From assembly GCF_025452195.1 (NCBI RefSeq), contig NZ_CP104969.1, positions 328,001-392,000 on the forward strand: a stretch of DNA of 64,000 nt. Reading direction: 5' to 3'. A model generated the notes under the pieces. It did no database searches. It worked only from the letters and a program-made list of their open reading frames with translations, and was not told where the DNA came from. This document shows, piece after piece, positions 8,961-18,300 of the stretch; the stretch's first letter is position 1, and the number at the start of each line of letters is the position of its first letter. This stretch comes from Phyllobacterium zundukense (lineage in GTDB: Bacteria > Pseudomonadota > Alphaproteobacteria > Rhizobiales > Rhizobiaceae). The translations under genes and the position numbers were made by a program.

Positions 8961-11135
8961 CTAGAACTTGGCCGAAAGCGTCGCTTTGATGGCCCGCCCT
9001 TCGCCATAGATACAACTGGTATTGCTACTGTCACCGGCGCAGGTCGAGTAATACTCTTTGTCGAACACATTGTTGGCCTTGAGCGATCCCTTCCAGCCGT
9101 TTTTCTCATAGCTGATGGCTGCATCCACCAGGGTATAGGAGCCGACCTCGATCTGATTGGCGTTATCGCCAAATGAACTGCCGACGTAGCGGACACCGGA
9201 ACCGACATTCAGGCCTTCAAGAACACCGGTTTCGAAGGTGTATTTCGCCCAGAGCGACGCCTGATGTTCCGGCACGAGCGCCGGCCGATTGCCAAGTTCA
9301 CCATCGACGTTGCTCGATGTGATTTCCGCATCAAGATAGGTGTAGCTGCCTGTCAGGCTGACGCCGTGGAAGAGGTTCACGACGGTCTCGAGCTCGAAGC
9401 CGCGATGGCGCACCTCGCCCGTCTGAACGTCGAATCCTAGATTATCGGGGTCCGGCGTCAGCACGTTTGACTTGGTGATCTCGAAAACCGAGCCGGTGAC
9501 CGTTCCCGGGAAATAGTCCGGCTCATACTTCACGCCCGCCTCGTACTGCTGACCCTCGGAAGGCGAAAATGCCTGACCGGAGAAGCCTTGACCGATAGTT
9601 GGTGTGAAGGATTCGGAATAGCTGATGTAAGGCGTCAGGCCGTTATCGAACAAATACCCAAGACCCACCTTCCCCGAAAACGCGTTATCGGATTGCTTGG
9701 TGGATGGTTCATCAGGCATGCGATTATGGGTCTTGTCTTCCACCCAGGACTGGCGCCCTCCCAGAGTAAGCAACCAGCGATCGTCGAATTTGGTCTGGGT
9801 TTGAGCGTAAAGTCCGATCTGATCGACGGTCTGGCGGCGATCGACATAAATTGGCGGAGAAGGAACATCGATGCCATAGACGGGGTCATTGATATCGAGG
9901 CTCGGCCCGGTATCGAAGCCGTTCTGACCATCAACTGTCTGGCGGTCGTATGACAGGCCCATCAGCAACGTGTTCTTGATGCGTTTTCCTTCATAATCAT
10001 ACTGAACACCATTATCGATGCTGAACAGCGTCGCCGTTTCGTCAACCGTGAAGGCCGTGCGGCCCATCGTGGCGTCGTCGATCATGCTCGAATAATAGAG
10101 GTGCCTGTAATCCGTATTTTGCCGCGAGTAGCGGACATTCTGCCAGACCTTCCACTCATCATTGAAACTGTGCTCGAACTCGTAGCCGATGGAGCCATGA
10201 TCTGCATCGAACCGGTCGAAATTCGGATCGGATGTAGTGAAGCTGCGCGAGAATTTTGGAATGTTCGGAAAGGTTGAATTGGGGATCGGCAGGAACGTAT
10301 TGGGCGTCAGTTCATCCCACTGGTAATTGGCAAGGATCGTCAGCGACGTGTCGGCGCTGGGTGACCAGGTGATAGCGGGTGCAATGAACACCCGGTTGTT
10401 TTTGGAAAAATCCGTTTGGGTCTGCCCATCGCGGAAAAGACCTGTCAGGCGATAGGTCCACACGCCTTCCTTGTCGAGCGGACCGCCCAGATCAATCCCC
10501 GTCTCATAGGTGTTGAAGGATCCGTAGCTGGCATATGCGCTGTAAAGCGGGTCCTGGGTCGGCCGCTTGGTCACGAGGTTGACGATGCCGCCCACCTCGT
10601 TCGAGCCATAGAGGACGGAAGCCGGTCCCTTGAGCACTTCCACCCTCTCCAGGCCGTATGGCTCGGCTTTGAAACCGGAGAAGTCGATGGCCTTTTGCGG
10701 CAGGCCGTCGCGATAGACGGCGTAGGGGCCAATGTCAAAGCCACGGATCAGGAATTGATCGAAGCGATCATCAACGCCCCAGGGTGAGGCCGTGACGCCG
10801 GAAGTGTAGGCAATCGTATCCTCGATTTGCTCTGAAAACCGGTCATCCATCTGCTCGCGGGTAACAACAGAAATGGATTGGGGGATTTCACGGATCGGCG
10901 TGTCAGTCTTGGCACCTGTCATCGTATTCTTGGCGATATAGCCTTTGTCCGGACCAACAGGGCTGGTATCGCCATCGATGACGATAGTGTTCAGCTGGAT
11001 TGAGGGCGCTTCCTGGGCAACCGCGATATTTGCCATCATCAACCCGGCAATCGACGTCGTCACCAGCAATCGGGCATGGCGCTGCCGCCTTGATGAACTG
11101 ACTTCGGTCCAAATCACTGCCCTGCATCCCCGCAT
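8961..11135 (-). CDS. TonB-dependent ferric-hydroxamate outer-membrane receptor (FhuA/FhuE/FoxA family)
   Basis: 724 residues from ATG 11135, preceded by AAGGGG; the upstream in-frame extension covers the iron boxes and is rejected. A long signal peptide ends near IAVAQ. The plug domain shows EIPQSISVVTREQMDDR and VERVEVLKGPASVLYGSNEVGGIVNLVTKRP. The C-terminal beta-barrel ends in IKATLSAKF with a terminal Phe. A Cys pair near the C-terminus (CAGDSSNTSC) is typical of this siderophore receptor group. It imports the ferric siderophore, probably the one made by the adjacent genes. Two iron boxes lie 44-85 bp upstream, so it can be transcribed separately from the biosynthetic genes ahead of it. 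Confidence 0.93.
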   Translation of the reverse strand: MRGCRAVIWTEVSSSRRQRHARLLVTTSIAGLMMANIAVAQEAPSIQLNTIVIDGDTSPVGPDKGYIAKNTMTGAKTDTPIREIPQSISVVTREQMDDRFSEQIEDTIAYTSGVTASPWGVDDRFDQFLIRGFDIGPYAVYRDGLPQKAIDFSGFKAEPYGLERVEVLKGPASVLYGSNEVGGIVNLVTKRPTQDPLYSAYASYGSFNTYETGIDLGGPLDKEGVWTYRLTGLFRDGQTQTDFSKNNRVFIAPAITWSPSADTSLTILANYQWDELTPNTFLPIPNSTFPNIPKFSRSFTTSDPNFDRFDADHGSIGYEFEHSFNDEWKVWQNVRYSRQNTDYRHLYYSSMIDDATMGRTAFTVDETATLFSIDNGVQYDYEGKRIKNTLLMGLSYDRQTVDGQNGFDTGPSLDINDPVYGIDVPSPPIYVDRRQTVDQIGLYAQTQTKFDDRWLLTLGGRQSWVEDKTHNRMPDEPSTKQSDNAFSGKVGLGYLFDNGLTPYISYSESFTPTIGQGFSGQAFSPSEGQQYEAGVKYEPDYFPGTVTGSVFEITKSNVLTPDPDNLGFDVQTGEVRHRGFELETVVNLFHGVSLTGSYTYLDAEITSSNVDGELGNRPALVPEHQASLWAKYTFETGVLEGLNVGSGVRYVGSSFGDNANQIEVGSYTLVDAAISYEKNGWKGSLKANNVFDKEYYSTCAGDSSNTSCIYGEGRAIKATLSAKF

Positions 11136-11178
11136 GACACACCCCTTGTAAAAGCTTGACTCTGCTTGATAAATTACA

Positions 11179-11193
11179 TGAGTTCTGCACTCA
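11179..11193. promoter_or_regulatory. Iron box 1 (TGA-N9-TCA) upstream of the receptor
   Basis: TGAGTTCTGCACTCA sits at the centre of a 19-bp inverted repeat (11177-11195, arms CATGAGT/ACTCATG). It is the proximal of two boxes before the TonB receptor start at 11135. It fits the rhizobial iron-responsive operator consensus. Confidence 0.6.
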
Positions 11194-11203
11194 TGTTTAA
11201 AGA

Positions 11204-11218
11204 TGACTACATTTGTCA
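11204..11218. promoter_or_regulatory. Iron box 2 (TGA-N9-TCA) upstream of the receptor
   Basis: TGACTACATTTGTCA is the core of a 19-bp inverted repeat (11202-11220, arms GATGAC/GTCATC). Box centres are 25 bp apart, so the two boxes lie on similar but not identical faces of the helix. A TTGACT (minus strand, near 11229-11234) just upstream could be the -35 element. Confidence 0.6.
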
Positions 11219-11303
11219 TCTTATGTGAGTCAAGGCGCGATCGGTAAAATGCCGATTTTTTTGACGCGCCCTGCCCAATCAGCAAGAGGCTGTGACCTCA
11301 ATG

Positions 11304-12488
11304 CTACAGACGCGCACCATGCAGCGCTTGCTGGATATCGCTCCAGATCACTTCCGGCTCCTCGAGACCGACCGCAAAACGTATGGTTTGCGGATTGACG
11401 CCGAAACGAACGAAGGAGGTCATGCGGTCAGGAATTTGCAACGCAGCCTTTGCTGGAACCACAAGCGTTTCCGGTCCGCCCCAGCTGACACCAAGCCGGA
11501 TATGGCGCAAAGCGTTGACGAAACGCGCCACATCAATATCGGGGCTTAGATCGAACGCGAACAGACCGGAAAAACCCGTCAGCGTTTTCTTGCCCGGATG
11601 ATCAGAGAAGGCGGGATGACGGACGAGCGCAATGTCCGGATGTTGCTGCAGATGCTTGGCGAGCACGAGCCCGTTATGCATATGTTCCTTCAGCCGCACC
11701 TTCAATGTCCGCATACCGCGCAGGAGCAGCCAGGCTTCGAAGGGTGAAAGCTTTGCACCGATGTACGGGTAGGTCGAACTGTTGATCTTGGCGATCAGAT
11801 CACGCGGACCTACAACCACGCCGGCAACCGTATCACTGTGGCCACCAAGATATTTCGACGCAGCGTGAATGACGATATCGACGCCATGCTGGATCGGCTT
11901 TTGGAACAGCGGGGTTGCCCAGGAATTGTCGATGACAGTCGTAACGCCATATTCCTTCGCCATCGTCGTCAAGGCTTCAATGTCCTGCAATTCGAAAACC
12001 ATCGAGGTCGGGTTTTCCAGGTAGAGCAGCTTCGCACCGGGCAAGGCAGCACGGACCTCGTCATGGTTGGACGGATCGACGAAGTCCACCGTGACGCCGA
12101 AACGAGCAAGCAGTTTGACGAACAGCCGGTAGATATCATTGTAGAGATGTTGGACCGCGACAACCCGGTCACCAGCTTCAACAAGGCTCAGGATCGTTGC
12201 TGTTATCGCTGCGGTGCCGCTGGAAAACCCGCGTCCATCCTCGGCACCCTCCAGCCGGGCTGTCAACAATTCGAACTCCCGCACCGTAGGATTATCGCCG
12301 CGCGAATAGATATAGTTGCGGGACCGCCCGGCAAAGACATCCTCCATGGCTTCATAGGTGTCATAGGTGAACAGCGAGGTCTGAAATATCGGCGGCGAAA
12401 CCGCATTGAACGCAGCGTTATCGACTGGTGAAAACAGATCGTCCGGCATTTCGGCATTGAATTCTTGCGGTGGCATGGCTTTGTTCAT
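11304..12488 (-). CDS. Cys/Met-metabolism PLP-dependent enzyme (cystathionine beta/gamma-lyase-like)
   Basis: 394 residues of the fold type I Cys/Met metabolism family. Seen: YIYSRGDNPTVREFE and GRGFSSGTAAITATIL for PLP phosphate binding, YLENPTSMVFELQDIEAL, VIDNSWATPLFQKPIQHGVDIVIHAASKY with the PLP lysine in ASKYLGGHSD, and the C-terminal RFAVGLEEPEVIWSDI. Members cleave or form C-S bonds of cystathionine, methionine or cysteine. The ATG overlaps the MATE gene stop (ATGA), so it is co-translated in the siderophore operon. A role in siderophore supply, or in epimerisation of a substrate amino acid, is only a guess; ordinary sulfur metabolism is possible. Confidence 0.8.
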   Translation of the reverse strand: MNKAMPPQEFNAEMPDDLFSPVDNAAFNAVSPPIFQTSLFTYDTYEAMEDVFAGRSRNYIYSRGDNPTVREFELLTARLEGAEDGRGFSSGTAAITATILSLVEAGDRVVAVQHLYNDIYRLFVKLLARFGVTVDFVDPSNHDEVRAALPGAKLLYLENPTSMVFELQDIEALTTMAKEYGVTTVIDNSWATPLFQKPIQHGVDIVIHAASKYLGGHSDTVAGVVVGPRDLIAKINSSTYPYIGAKLSPFEAWLLLRGMRTLKVRLKEHMHNGLVLAKHLQQHPDIALVRHPAFSDHPGKKTLTGFSGLFAFDLSPDIDVARFVNALRHIRLGVSWGGPETLVVPAKAALQIPDRMTSFVRFGVNPQTIRFAVGLEEPEVIWSDIQQALHGARL

Positions 12489-13897
12489 GAGGCCCTCTCA
12501 GACGCGATGCTGTTGAAACTGGTGATCGGATTGGATGACGAATGGTCACGGAGCTGGCGCAGGGTCATGACGAGAATAGCCAATGACATGAGTGCAGTCA
12601 GAGCCGGCGCAAGAAAGAGGCTGGCCAGAACTCCCTCGAATTCAAACCAGTGTGGCAGGATGAAGAGGAGCGGCAGGAGAAAGTAACCGTTCTGCGCAAC
12701 GCTGATGAACCCCGCCAGACGCGCCCGGCCCTGCGCCTGCAGGAGTACCAGCAGGATCTGCCTCGCACCGAAGAAAACGAACGGAATGTGTGTGACGACG
12801 AGCGTCTTTGCCGCAATGTCCGCGATTTCGACGTCATTTGTGAAGATCGCGGCGACAGGATAGCGCAGCAGTACGGCACCAAGACCGTATAGGACGGCAA
12901 ATGTAGACGTGAGCGCCAGCAGCGTTCGGGACGCCGCGAGCAGGCGAGCGGGATTTTTCGAGCCCCAAGCGAAGCTCAACACCGCCTGCCCGCCGAGCGA
13001 GAGGCCAACAATCGGCAGCATGCCGAGGGTCAGGACACGCATCGCGATGCCGACCCCGGCAATGCCGTCATCCCCACGATAGAAGCCGGCGAAAGTGAAC
13101 AGCACAGCAAAACTGATGCTGCTCAACATGCTTGTGAGCGTTACCGGAAATCCAATGAGAAGGACCGGCCTCAGAACATCGATGCGCAGTGCCATGAACC
13201 GCGCAGCTAGGTGCAAGGTGCCAATCCGCCGGCGGAAGTAGATGAAATAAGCGGCAAGCGCAGCAATCTGCGACAAGATGGTCGCGACTGCTGCACCGGC
13301 CAGCCCGAAATCGAACCAGAAGATCATGATTGGATCGAGTACGATGTTGAGGGCGAAACAGCCCATCAGCGTCCACATGCTGAATCGCGTGTTGCCCTCT
13401 GAAATGGCGATAAAATCCGAAAGTATCTGCAGCATGGTCAGCGTCACCGAAAAGGCTACGATCGCAAGATAGTGCTCGGCCAATGGCAGGATGGCTTCGC
13501 TGGCGCCAAAGAGGACGAGCAGCTCCCGCTTGAAGAGGAGAATTGCAACCGTCAGCGCGAGCCCGAGCGGTATCGCCAGCATGACAAGTGTTGACGCCGT
13601 CGTGCTGCCCCGCTGCGGATCGCCGGCACCGAGCGCACGACCGACGGCGGTGGCAACACCAACGCCCAGCCCCTCGCCAATCGCTCCGACCATCATCAGG
13701 ATTGGCAGGACAACGGTGATCGCCGCGATCTCATGACTGCCGATCATGCCGACGAAGACCATATTGATCGTGTGATGCACGGCGTTGATCGACAGACCTG
13801 CAACCGCAGGCATCCCCAGCCGGAAGATCAAACGTGTCAGTGCCGGATCGTTCAGATCATCAGGTGCAAAATAGGCCCGCTTCGGCTTCACCGTCAT
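12485..13897 (-). CDS. MATE family efflux transporter, probable siderophore exporter
   Basis: 470 residues with 12 predicted membrane segments in two similar halves, as in MATE (multidrug and toxic compound extrusion) antiporters: RLGMPAVAGLSINAVHHTINMVFVGMIG at the start and GFPVTLTSMLSSISFAVLFTFAGFY at the head of the second half. It overlaps the acyltransferase upstream and the PLP gene downstream by 4 bp each (ATGA), showing tight coupling. MATE proteins export small organic molecules using ion gradients. The position suggests secretion of the newly made siderophore, but substrate specificity cannot be read from sequence. Confidence 0.87.
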   Translation of the reverse strand: MTVKPKRAYFAPDDLNDPALTRLIFRLGMPAVAGLSINAVHHTINMVFVGMIGSHEIAAITVVLPILMMVGAIGEGLGVGVATAVGRALGAGDPQRGSTTASTLVMLAIPLGLALTVAILLFKRELLVLFGASEAILPLAEHYLAIVAFSVTLTMLQILSDFIAISEGNTRFSMWTLMGCFALNIVLDPIMIFWFDFGLAGAAVATILSQIAALAAYFIYFRRRIGTLHLAARFMALRIDVLRPVLLIGFPVTLTSMLSSISFAVLFTFAGFYRGDDGIAGVGIAMRVLTLGMLPIVGLSLGGQAVLSFAWGSKNPARLLAASRTLLALTSTFAVLYGLGAVLLRYPVAAIFTNDVEIADIAAKTLVVTHIPFVFFGARQILLVLLQAQGRARLAGFISVAQNGYFLLPLLFILPHWFEFEGVLASLFLAPALTALMSLAILVMTLRQLRDHSSSNPITSFNSIASERAS

Positions 13898-14916
13898 GGT
13901 GCCGGAACCCAGAAACGATCGTCAAAGAAGCGTTCCCGGGTCAACATTACCAGCAACGCCCGCTTGTGCGGGAAGTCGAAGTGCTTGACCTTGGCAAATC
14001 CCGAGCGGTCGAGATTGCGGATCTGCTGCTCGTGGCTGGCGCGCGGCTCGCCGACAATGCGCTGGGTACGCGGATCATCGAGAAAGATGAAATGCATCAA
14101 TGACGGGAGCCAGGCGGTGATCCACTGCTTGCCGCGATAGGCCGGCTCGCCGATAGCGACATGCCAGCCGCGGTCATAGTCCTGCGCATCATAATAGGGC
14201 CCGAGGCGGTTCTCCTTGGCCCAGTAGACCTCGAAATATCCAAATGGCACACCGTCGAAGCAGCCGATCAGCGCGAGCATGTGCGGGTCGCTCAGGCGCT
14301 CTTCGAGAATAGCCGCGTGCTTGCGCCTGTCACCGCCATCCTCCCAGATCGCGTTAACCTGTTCGTCGTTCATCCAGCGATGGAAATGCTCGAGATCGGC
14401 CTTGGGGTCGGCGATCAGAAAAGACAGGCTCTGGTCGAGCCATGGAATATAACGGTCGTAGATAACGCCTGCCGGCTTTCGGGACCGTTTCGGATGATAT
14501 TGTCCATTACTCAAGACATACACTTGCGGATGTGGATAAGCCGGCTTTGCAATCCATGGTGCCGGCCATTGCCAGAATGATCGCGGGTCAATCAAAAGGC
14601 GATCGCCGTCAAATGTGCCGAGCGGGAAGTCGGATGCTGGCGTGTTGTCGATCTCGATCATCCCGGTTTCGCGCGACTGAGAGGTCATGAATTCGATGGC
14701 GGACGACAGAACCGGGATTGCGTCGACCTCCTTGAGATCCGGCAAACCAAGTTTCAACCCGCCCGGTGTCTTCTGCACCGAGACAGTGTGAGCGCCGCTG
14801 GTTGTGGAAACCCGCAATGTCTCCGGCGTTGGCTGTACGGCGGTTTTCAGGAAGCGGAATGAGACGGGGAACCGCTCAAGGCGTGTTTCGTCGGCAAGGT
14901 TGGATATGAAGGTCAT
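13894..14916 (-). CDS. Siderophore N-acyltransferase (IucB/RhbD/VbsA-like GNAT)
   Basis: 340 residues. The C-terminal half is the GNAT acyltransferase module of hydroxamate siderophore enzymes: FHRWMNDEQVNAIWEDGG, then LIGCFDGVPFGYFEVYWAKENRLGPYYDAQDYDRGWHVAIGE with YRGKQWITAWLPSLMHFIF, and later IVGEPRASHEQQIRNLDRSGF. These enzymes acylate the N-hydroxylated side chain of lysine or ornithine to form the hydroxamate. About 150 N-terminal residues form the extra domain seen in this family. It is first in the leftward operon; a TAAAT-N16-CGTCTCT element 54-77 bp upstream suggests sigma-dependent expression. Whether it adds acetyl or a longer acyl group is not clear. Confidence 0.88.
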   Translation of the reverse strand: MTFISNLADETRLERFPVSFRFLKTAVQPTPETLRVSTTSGAHTVSVQKTPGGLKLGLPDLKEVDAIPVLSSAIEFMTSQSRETGMIEIDNTPASDFPLGTFDGDRLLIDPRSFWQWPAPWIAKPAYPHPQVYVLSNGQYHPKRSRKPAGVIYDRYIPWLDQSLSFLIADPKADLEHFHRWMNDEQVNAIWEDGGDRRKHAAILEERLSDPHMLALIGCFDGVPFGYFEVYWAKENRLGPYYDAQDYDRGWHVAIGEPAYRGKQWITAWLPSLMHFIFLDDPRTQRIVGEPRASHEQQIRNLDRSGFAKVKHFDFPHKRALLVMLTRERFFDDRFWVPAP

Positions 14917-14969
14917 GGCACACTCCGCAGCATCGCGCCGCGGGTGTTAGGCGCGGCTTTGCTACAGAG

Positions 14970-14993
14970 ACGTAATAAGCCGGCGTCGATTTA
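14970..14993 (-). promoter_or_regulatory. Predicted ECF-sigma promoter of the acyltransferase operon
   Basis: On the minus strand TAAAT (14993-14989), 16 nt, then CGTCTCT starting at 14972. This is the same element and spacing as the oppositely directed promoter at 15029-15056. TAAAT-N16/17-CGT is the known iron-starvation box of Pseudomonas PvdS. The start codon is about 50 nt downstream. Confidence 0.6.
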
Positions 14994-15028
14994 GGCCAAT
15001 CTTTGAAAAATTTTTCTCCATTCTCGCT

Positions 15029-15056
15029 TAAATTGCAGGTGACCTCGTCCGTCTCT
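15029..15056 (+). promoter_or_regulatory. Predicted ECF-sigma promoter of the MbtH-NRPS-hydroxylase operon
   Basis: TAAAT (15029-15033), a 16-nt gap, then CGTCTCT (15050-15056). The same words and spacing occur in the divergent promoter. The MbtH start is 33 nt beyond. The conserved pair makes a shared sigma factor (the gene at 4807) likely. Confidence 0.6.
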
Positions 15057-15088
15057 TGATCATGTTTATCTGTTTAGGAGTCTGCACG

Positions 15089-15304
15089 ATGTCTGCAGGA
15101 GAACTATTGCCGGAAACCTGGCCCGAGACCTGGAGTGTTGTTCGCGACCGCGAAGATCGCCATTCCGTCTGGGCCGACGACAAGGCACTGCCTGTCGGTT
15201 GGAGCAAGGAACCGGTCAGCGGCACGCGTGACGAGTGCCTGCAAAAGATCAAGGAAATCTGGGTTGACCCAAGGCCGCTTGGCTTGCAGCAGGCAATGGC
15301 CTGA
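15089..15304 (+). CDS. MbtH-like NRPS accessory protein
   Basis: 71 residues. The MbtH signature is clear: SVVRDREDRHSVWADDKALPVGW and, at the end, CLQKIKEIWVDPRPL with the conserved W and DxRP. MbtH-like proteins bind adenylation domains of nonribosomal peptide synthetases and make them soluble and active. TAGGAG lies 8 nt before ATG 15089; a longer in-frame start at 15056 has no ribosome site. It is first in the rightward operon, 39 bp before the NRPS that it presumably serves. Confidence 0.93.
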   Translation: MSAGELLPETWPETWSVVRDREDRHSVWADDKALPVGWSKEPVSGTRDECLQKIKEIWVDPRPLGLQQAMA

Positions 15305-15343
15305 GCCCCACGCTCACAATTCAGATAATGGACCGGTGAAAAT

Positions 15344-18300
15344 ATGAACAAGCTATTCGCACCAAATCAGGCCAACGATACCGTCACGGTGGATGACGTT
15401 TCCCGCAGTGCCTCCGACAGCTTTCCTTTGAGCCTTGCGCAAAAACGCATCTGGTCGCTCGAGCAGATCGGCAACAGCACCGTTTTCCCCTTGCAGGTTC
15501 TCACCTTACGCTGGAACAACTCCGTTACACTCGATCAGCTGCAGCACGCACTGGCGCAACTGGCAAAACGTCATAGTGCCTTGCGCACACGCTTTCGCCG
15601 TTTCGCCGGCGGTCGTATCGAGCAATTTTCAGACGCGCGCGAGGCTCCTCCGGTCGAGACTCTTGGAAGCGACAGCAACCCACTGACGGCAGTGGAAACG
15701 GAAAGACACGAGGCCGAGTTTATCTCCCGGCCCTTCGATTTGCTCAGCGGCGTGTCATCCCGCGGCCAGTTGATCGTGACGGCGCAAGGCTCGCTCAACT
15801 CGACCATCGTCGTGCATCCGATTGTCTGCGACGATGCCGCTCTCTCGATCCTGCAACGGGATCTGATCGCGCTCATCAATAATGAGGCACTGGCCTCGGT
15901 CATTGACGACAACCTGTTGCGCGGTGCCCGCGAAGAGGAGTGGCTGGAGACGAACGATTTCACCACCGCGCTCGCCCATTGGCGCAATCTTTTCGGCGAG
16001 GAATACACGGCGACAACTTTGCCGACACGTTTCAACGCAAGTGGTTATGCGGGTGCCAAACGTCGCCACCTGCCATTCCAACTCGACGCAACACTGTGGA
16101 CCAGCGTCAAGCTTTATGCGAAGCAGCACAATGTGAAGGCAGATCTCCTGCTGTCCGCAGCATTTGCAATTCTCCTCGCCCGCTATAGCGGCAACTACAA
16201 CTTGCAGCATGGCATCCTTTTATCAAACCGTGACACAGATGGACGTCGACAAACCGTCGGCCGCGTTGAACAGATTTTGCCGCTCAGGCTTGAGCTCACC
16301 TCAAGGGCACGCGTGCTCGATGTTTGCCGTGCAGTGGACTCCGCAATTGCAGCTGGCACGCACAATCTGGTCCCGTTTGAACGCCTGGTACAGGAAATCC
16401 AGACACATGAGGAGCGGGAGCAGGATGCGATAGTCAAATCGCTGTTCGAGTTCCGCCAACCCCGCGTTCATTTCGATCTTGCGCCGGTGACATTGCCCAC
16501 CCTCGCCCCCCGTTCCGATGTCGAGCTTGCGCTCGTTGTTTCACCTAATGAATCGGGTGGGCTGGATGGGTTGTTCGACTATGCGGAGGATATCTACGAA
16601 CCGGGCCTGATCGAGCGGGCCTCTCTCCATTATGGCCGGATCTTGGCCCAGGCCATCAGTGGGACGAACATCCGGATCAAGGATATCCAGTTCATTGCCG
16701 AGGACGAACTCGATATCCTGTCCGCTCCCTATGACGATGATGGCGTCAATGACGATCGCCCCGTGCACGAACACATCGCCGCCCATGCGGCACGCACGCC
16801 GGACAAGACAGCCATCATCTATGCCGACGAAGTCTGGAGCCATGCCAGGTTAGACCAAAGCGCCAACAGACTTGCACATCGTTTGATCAAGCTCGGCGTT
16901 GGGGCCGATATAAGCGTTGCCATCGCGGTGAAGCGCTCGCCGGAGGCCATTGTCGGCATCCTTGCGACGCTGAAAGCAGGCGGTGCTTATATTCCGGTCG
17001 AGCCTGACCATCCGACAACGCGTAATCATCATATTCTGCATGATGGCGGGGTGAAGGTAATCCTGACCAATAGCTGGCTGCTCGATCGCATTCCCGACGG
17101 ACTTGATGCCATCATTCTGGAGCTGGACAAACTTGACCTCGACCAGGAACCCGGCACAGCCCCTGATGTGCATGTTCACAAGAACCAGCTCGCCTATATC
17201 ATGTATACGTCCGGTTCGACCGGACTGCCGAAGGGAGTGGCCGTCGAACACGGTCCCCTGACCCACCACATGCAGAATACTTCCCGTGTCTATGGCATGA
17301 GCGAGCTATCGCGCGAATTGCCGTTTTTGCCCTTCAGTTCCGATGGCGGGCACGAACGATGGATGAATCCGCTTATGGAAGGCGGCAGTATTATCCTTCC
17401 CGACCAGCCACTCTGGACACCGGAAGAAACGTTGACAGCGATGCGCAAGCACGGTGCCAACAATGCCAGCATTCCGACGACCTACCTCCAGCAGCTGGCC
17501 GAATGGGCTGATCTCACCGACAGCGCGCCCCCGATGCGGCTCTATTCATTCGGCGGCGAGGGTCTGGCCCAGCAGACTTTCGATCTTTTGTCGAAAGCGT
17601 TGAAGTCGGAATGGCTGATCAACGGCTATGGTCCCACCGAAACCATCATGACGCCGATGGTCTGGAAAGTACGCGCTGGGCAGAAATTCGAAGGGACTTA
17701 CGCGCCGATCGGCCGCGCGGTTGGCAATCGCCGTGTCTATGTGCTCGACCCCGATTTGAACCCCTGCCCCATCGGAGTGACCGGTGAACTTTACATCGCC
17801 GGCGAAGGCATGGCCCGTGGCTATATCGGCAAGCCTGACATTACCGCCGACCGCTTCATTCCCGATCCGTTTTCAAAGGAAGGCGGGCGCCTTTACCGTT
17901 CCGGCGATCTCACTCGCTGGCGCGAGGACGGCACGGTGGAATTTGTCGGTCGCGTCGATCATCAGGTGAAACTGCGGGGCTACCGCATCGAACTTGGCGA
18001 GATCGAAGCTGCCCTGCTGCAACAGGATGGCGTTGGCGAAGCGCTCGTCGTCCTGCGTGACGATGAAGCCACCAAGCAGAAGATGCTCGTCGCCTATGTC
18101 GTGCCGAAACAGGGACGGGAACTGGAGATCGCCGAGATTCATTCGGCGCTCGAGCGCGCCCTGCCCGCCTATATGGTTCCCACTGCGATCGTTCCGCTTA
18201 CGAGCATGCCGATCAATCCGAACAGCAAGCTTGATCGCTTCGCACTGCCTGCGCCAACGCCGCTCAGGCGGACGATCATCGAGCCTCAAAACGCGATGGA

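Noticed and set aside
8950..9208. N-terminal extension of FhuC into the receptor gene
   Set aside because: It overlaps receptor coding DNA and lacks a conserved sequence; ATG 8950 directly precedes the ATPase domain.
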